Notes under the pieces: generated by a model | The model's input: the letters and a program-made list of their open reading frames with translations, nothing else | What the model was told of the DNA's origin: nothing | Databases searched by the model: none | Part shown: one piece after another, positions 60,461 to 64,000 of the stretch | Layout of the letters: each line of letters starts with the position of its first letter | Numbering within the stretch: the stretch's first letter is position 1 | DNA from: Campylorhamphus procurvoides | Lineage: Eukaryota > Chordata > Aves > Passeriformes > Dendrocolaptidae | NCBI GenBank assembly: GCA_013396655.1 | Contig: WBMV01006647.1 | Location: forward strand, 2,265,938-2,329,937 | Length of the DNA stretch: 64,000 nt | Reading direction: 5' to 3' | Position numbers and translations under genes: made by a program

Positions 60461-63400
60461 ACTTCGGGAGTAAATAAGTTTTCTGGAAGATTAAATATTA
60501 GCAATGTTTTCCAAATTAATTCTTTCTATTCTAGCAAATCCATATCCTAATAATGTGCATTTGTATAAATACAGACTATGTTGAAGTGGTGCAGGGTTTT
60601 TTTAGGTCCTTGCTAGGGATTTTATGATTATCATATATAACAGGTTTTACCAAATTGGGGATGAAGGAATGGAAACAGGGGTTCAAGAAAAGTAGAGAAT
60701 TTTTTTTTTTTTCATCTCCTCCTGTTAATCTGAATTACAGAATCTTTCTTCAGTCTCAAAAACAGGGTTGATGTTGGGCTACTTAGTGCTGTTGTGGAAC
60801 TACAGAATAAGTAGCAAAGAGTCATGTGAAAGTGTGAAAGGCAATTCCTGCAGCAGTACAATCCCTTTTTTACCCAGTCAGCACTCAGAGCTGCAGCTTT
60901 AATTAGAACTGCTGGTAACCTTGATTTGATCTTCAGTTAAAAGTTAAAAAGTCTAAAATATATCAGCAAGTTTTTTAAAGCAACTACTGCAAAAAGTTAT
61001 TTTCCAGCCCAAGTTGCAAGAAAATCAATGAATTATTTTCTTGTTTGTGGTTTTTTTTTTTTTTAAATTCCTGAGGCCTTTTTTTTCTCTTTGCCCTAGG
61101 AATAAAAACTTGCCTTTCTCCACAAAATTGTGCAAAGGAAATGATATGGCTATGTCTGTTACCTGATGTTCACAGCTGGTTTGATGGAGGAGAGATCAAA
61201 GCAGGGAAGGAATAGCACTGGAATTGGAGTTAATTGTATAGCTCCATGGGATACATAAATAGTGGAATGGCTGGTAGGAAACTTATGCTGGCAAGTGCAT
61301 TGCATTAATGATTACTTTGATTTTGAATAATGACTAAATATGATCATTCCTGTCAGGTAAAAGGTTCCATATTTCTTGGATACTTTGCTCTTGGGAAATA
61401 GTCCTTCCATCATCAATCAATTTTTCCTACTTGAAAAGCAGCCATAATGAGCCTTTATTCTAATGGTGTAGGTCATCTTTACCTGAATCTACTTTATAGC
61501 CCTGTAATTGCCTTGATTTCTGTGAAGTGACTCTTGATTTATGTTGCTATAAATAAATAAAGAACAAATATTAACTAATAGAGCCACACAATCTCCATGT
61601 AATTATAAAGATGTTAGCTGAATTAGCCTCTCAGCATCAGGCTTGGAAGTTTGGAATAAGAATATCAGGTGCTTTACAGAAAGGTTAGAAAATATTAATA
61701 GCTCCAAATAGAGGAAATTTTTCAATTATGAGTTTAATAAACAAATTATTCAAAAATATATTGTGTATACCCTTAGTATGTAATCAATTATGCATGTTCT
61801 AGAAGCCATTTTTTGCTTTTCCTGTACATTCAATTACTTGAATTTAATAATTTACACACTCTCTCTCTCCCTCAACATACCCTTGAGAACCCTCAGCTGA
61901 TGTTTTCCAAATTGTAGTCTCATTGGTTATGTTAAATGAAGCTAAATATATATTTCAGAAAAATGAGAAGGACATACCAATATTGACATCTCCTCCTTGG
62001 AATTCAGGGACTGGAATCAAAATCACATTGAAATCTTGACCTGTACCTTGTTGGAAGATTTTATTTAAATCAGACATTCACATTTGTTCTGTTAATATTT
62101 CTTAATGGTATGTATAAATGTATACATTTATGAGGGGACTCACAGGGTGCTACAGTACAGTAAATTCTTTATTTGAAGCAAGTGGTTGCTGTGAAGATCA
62201 TAAATGTATCAAACCACACTGTTTTTATTTCATGTGTGAGGTTTGTGTAGGGGTTCTCTTACATAAACATACAAAATACCTGTTATTTACACCTTTTATC
62301 CCATACATTTTATTTATCTTTTGTTGGTTTGTTAGTGAAGGTGTAGCTTTTAGATCCAAGAAGGTGTTTTGCCTTTTTTTCCAAGGTTGTTTCTCTATCA
62401 AACCCCCAAACAGGGTCAAAGCCCAATTGTTGTGCTGGCCTAAGGAATACATGTTAGTGAGCTCCTGTGCTCTGAGGGACTCGTTCCCCTGAGCCTGTGT
62501 GTGTGCACTGAAGCTGCCCAAGCGACAGATAACAGCCAGATCTGGCAATCATGTGCATCTCTGTGCATGTCAACAACTGTGCTCAGATCCAGGGTGACAC
62601 AGAGATCTCTGGCTGTATGGAAACAGATGTCAAGTCACTCAAGCAATCTTCCCAGTTGCTGAACACAGATAAGTTATAAATCACTTTAGGTCAAGGGGAA
62701 AAAACACACTTGTGAGAAGGCACAGGGAGAAAGAGGTGAAAAAGGGAGATAAGAGCTGGAAAAGCAGCTTGTAAGGGATTCAGTGTCAATAACAATAACG
62801 AAATTCAGATTTTCTACTTTAATTAATGAGGCTGCTTGTGACAATGTAAAGCCTTCAAAGAAGTAGTCTGGCTTTGGATGTTTTCAACTAAGGGATGGAA
62901 CCAGTGGTCACAGTGTTGCCACCAAAAAGTGATATGTATTTGAAAGATTCTTGGTGGAACAGGGGACACTTGCAGGAATCAAAAGTGAAATCCATTTCTA
63001 TAACATGTGGTGCAAAATGTGTTTCGAGCATGAACATGATCCGACTTTGCCACGCTCGAGGCATGTCTGGGATGGCTGTGCCTTCCAGACACATGGTTTT
63101 ACCAATTTCCTGCAAAACCAGTAGGCATGGTGCCTTGAAAATTGGATGTGGAAGGGAGAAGGGGGTTAATTCTCTACAGCTTTCTACTGGGGAACTCTTA
63201 AAAGACTTAAGGAGAATTAAGGTATTTGGCTGCCAGCTCTGTGAGTGTGTCCATGGGACTGTGCTCTGCCTTTCAAACAGACTTTGATCAGGAGAACTAT
63301 CCTTCCATCAGAACAAGAGAGAGAGCAGAAAAATTTTCTTTTTGTTTTAAGTAATTTTCAAAAATTGGAATAAAAAAAACCATACTCTTTTCTTTATGAG

Positions 63401-64000
63401 GCAGTTTTGCCAAGTTCAGTGCAGGCATAAAATCAATTTCTCCCCACTGAAAACTGCTTTTCATTTCACTGAGTTGTAACATGTGCACGAGGGGCCAGGA
63501 GGTGGAGTTGTCTGTCAAGGCTGAAATAACTCTTGTTGCATCACTTGTTCTTGGTGTAAAAGTTGCCTGCCTGATGACATTACCTGCTGTTCATATCAGA
63601 AATAATGAGAGGTAGCAGAAGGTTCCAAGCCTTTATGATAATTGATTATTGGTTTTCTTAAGTTCACTAGATGCTATATTAACTAAAAATAATAATAAAT
63701 AAAAAAGATAAAGTAGTTTAATAAAAGAGGATGATTTCCTGCAAGTGACAGAAAATATGGTTATAAACCAGGAAAGACTTGCAGTATAAATAAACCAGAG
63801 CCAAAGGATGAATTGGGCAATAACAACCAAGTCTCTTTGTGAGAGTATTTATCTGCCTGTGGCACGTGTCCAGCACTAACCAGATGGTATCTGAAATGCT
63901 CAACAATTTAAGCTACAGGCAGAAGAAGTCTCAGCTTGCCCATTAAAAACAAAGGAAAATAGAATTATTTGACTTACTGATCTTAGCAGTGTTGTCCAAG
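60461..64000. other. AT-rich unique DNA to the end of the window
   Basis: About 3.5 kb without recognisable repeats. Poly-T runs lie at 60700-60712 and 61051-61064. Forward frames of 124 codons (62118-62492) and 130 codons (62895-63287) and a reverse frame of 107 codons (62225-62548) are the longest. None shows a family signature, and the first and third overlap on opposite strands. The part 61440-61620 (TTATTCTAATGG, CCTGTAATTGCC, ATGTAATTATAAAG) could be constrained regulatory DNA. Confidence 0.4.
61051..61064. repeat. Poly-T run (14)
   Basis: Fourteen consecutive T. Similar runs lie at 14139-14152 (14 T) and 60700-60712 (13 T). No retrotransposon body adjoins them, so they are not read as SINE or L1 tails. 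Confidence 0.9.

Noticed and set aside
62118..62492. 124-codon forward frame
   Set aside because: Overlaps a 107-codon reverse frame. Cys- and Phe-rich product typical of T-rich DNA, no domain.
62895..63287. 130-codon forward frame
   Set aside because: No recognised domain, single isolated frame. A length like this is expected a few times by chance in 64 kb on six frames.
1..64000. Prokaryotic systems, CRISPR arrays, phage or endogenous retrovirus
   Set aside because: No operon structure, regularly spaced repeats, paired LTRs or retroviral protein frames were seen. The CR1 tails and composition show avian nuclear DNA.

Overview
This window is vertebrate, almost certainly avian, non-coding DNA. 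I found no complete protein-coding gene, rRNA, tRNA or CRISPR array, and no prokaryotic gene organisation. Open frames are short (the longest is 164 codons) and CpG is scarce. The only recognisable interspersed repeats are 5'-truncated CR1 LINE copies ending in the bird-type 3' tail (copies of an 8-mer close to ATTCTATG, no poly-A). The wording of the youngest tails (a GGGCAGGCCCTGGCACAGG block, then GGCTTGGAGCAACCTG) resembles what I remember of songbird CR1s. Passeriformes is therefore my best guess, but that is recall and was not tested by a search.

Layout. 1-12.8 kb: AT-rich unique DNA with one CR1 (281-495), a conserved-element-like stretch (3790-4260), two GC-richer blocks (4340-4850 and 7220-8430) and a homeodomain-site-like cluster (11219-11310). 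12.6-13.5 kb: a CR1 tail of about 520 bp between two T/G-rich low-complexity tracts. 14.1-15.0 kb: two CpG-retaining, repeat-free segments that look like non-coding conserved elements. 19.1-25.7 kb: three CR1 copies, one about 570 bp long and two of about 100 bp. 25.7-35.6 kb: about 10 kb with no recognisable interspersed repeat, holding an odd 80-codon frame that ends in PPPPYEV (27443-27685). 35.6-42.6 kb: four CR1 pieces, two of them reversed. 42.6-52.3 kb: another repeat-poor stretch of nearly 10 kb. 52.3-60.5 kb: three CR1 copies. 60.5-64 kb: unique DNA.

How it works together: nothing here forms a pathway or operon. The window is best read as a gene desert or the inside of a very large intron, made of ancient unique sequence with CR1 tails of several ages. 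It may hold distal regulatory elements. The items most worth checking are the CpG-retaining, TAAT-rich segments, the PPPPY-ending frame, and the CR1 copies that still keep the reading frame of the ORF2 C-terminus. I saw no sign of a novel biological system in the sense of a new gene cluster.
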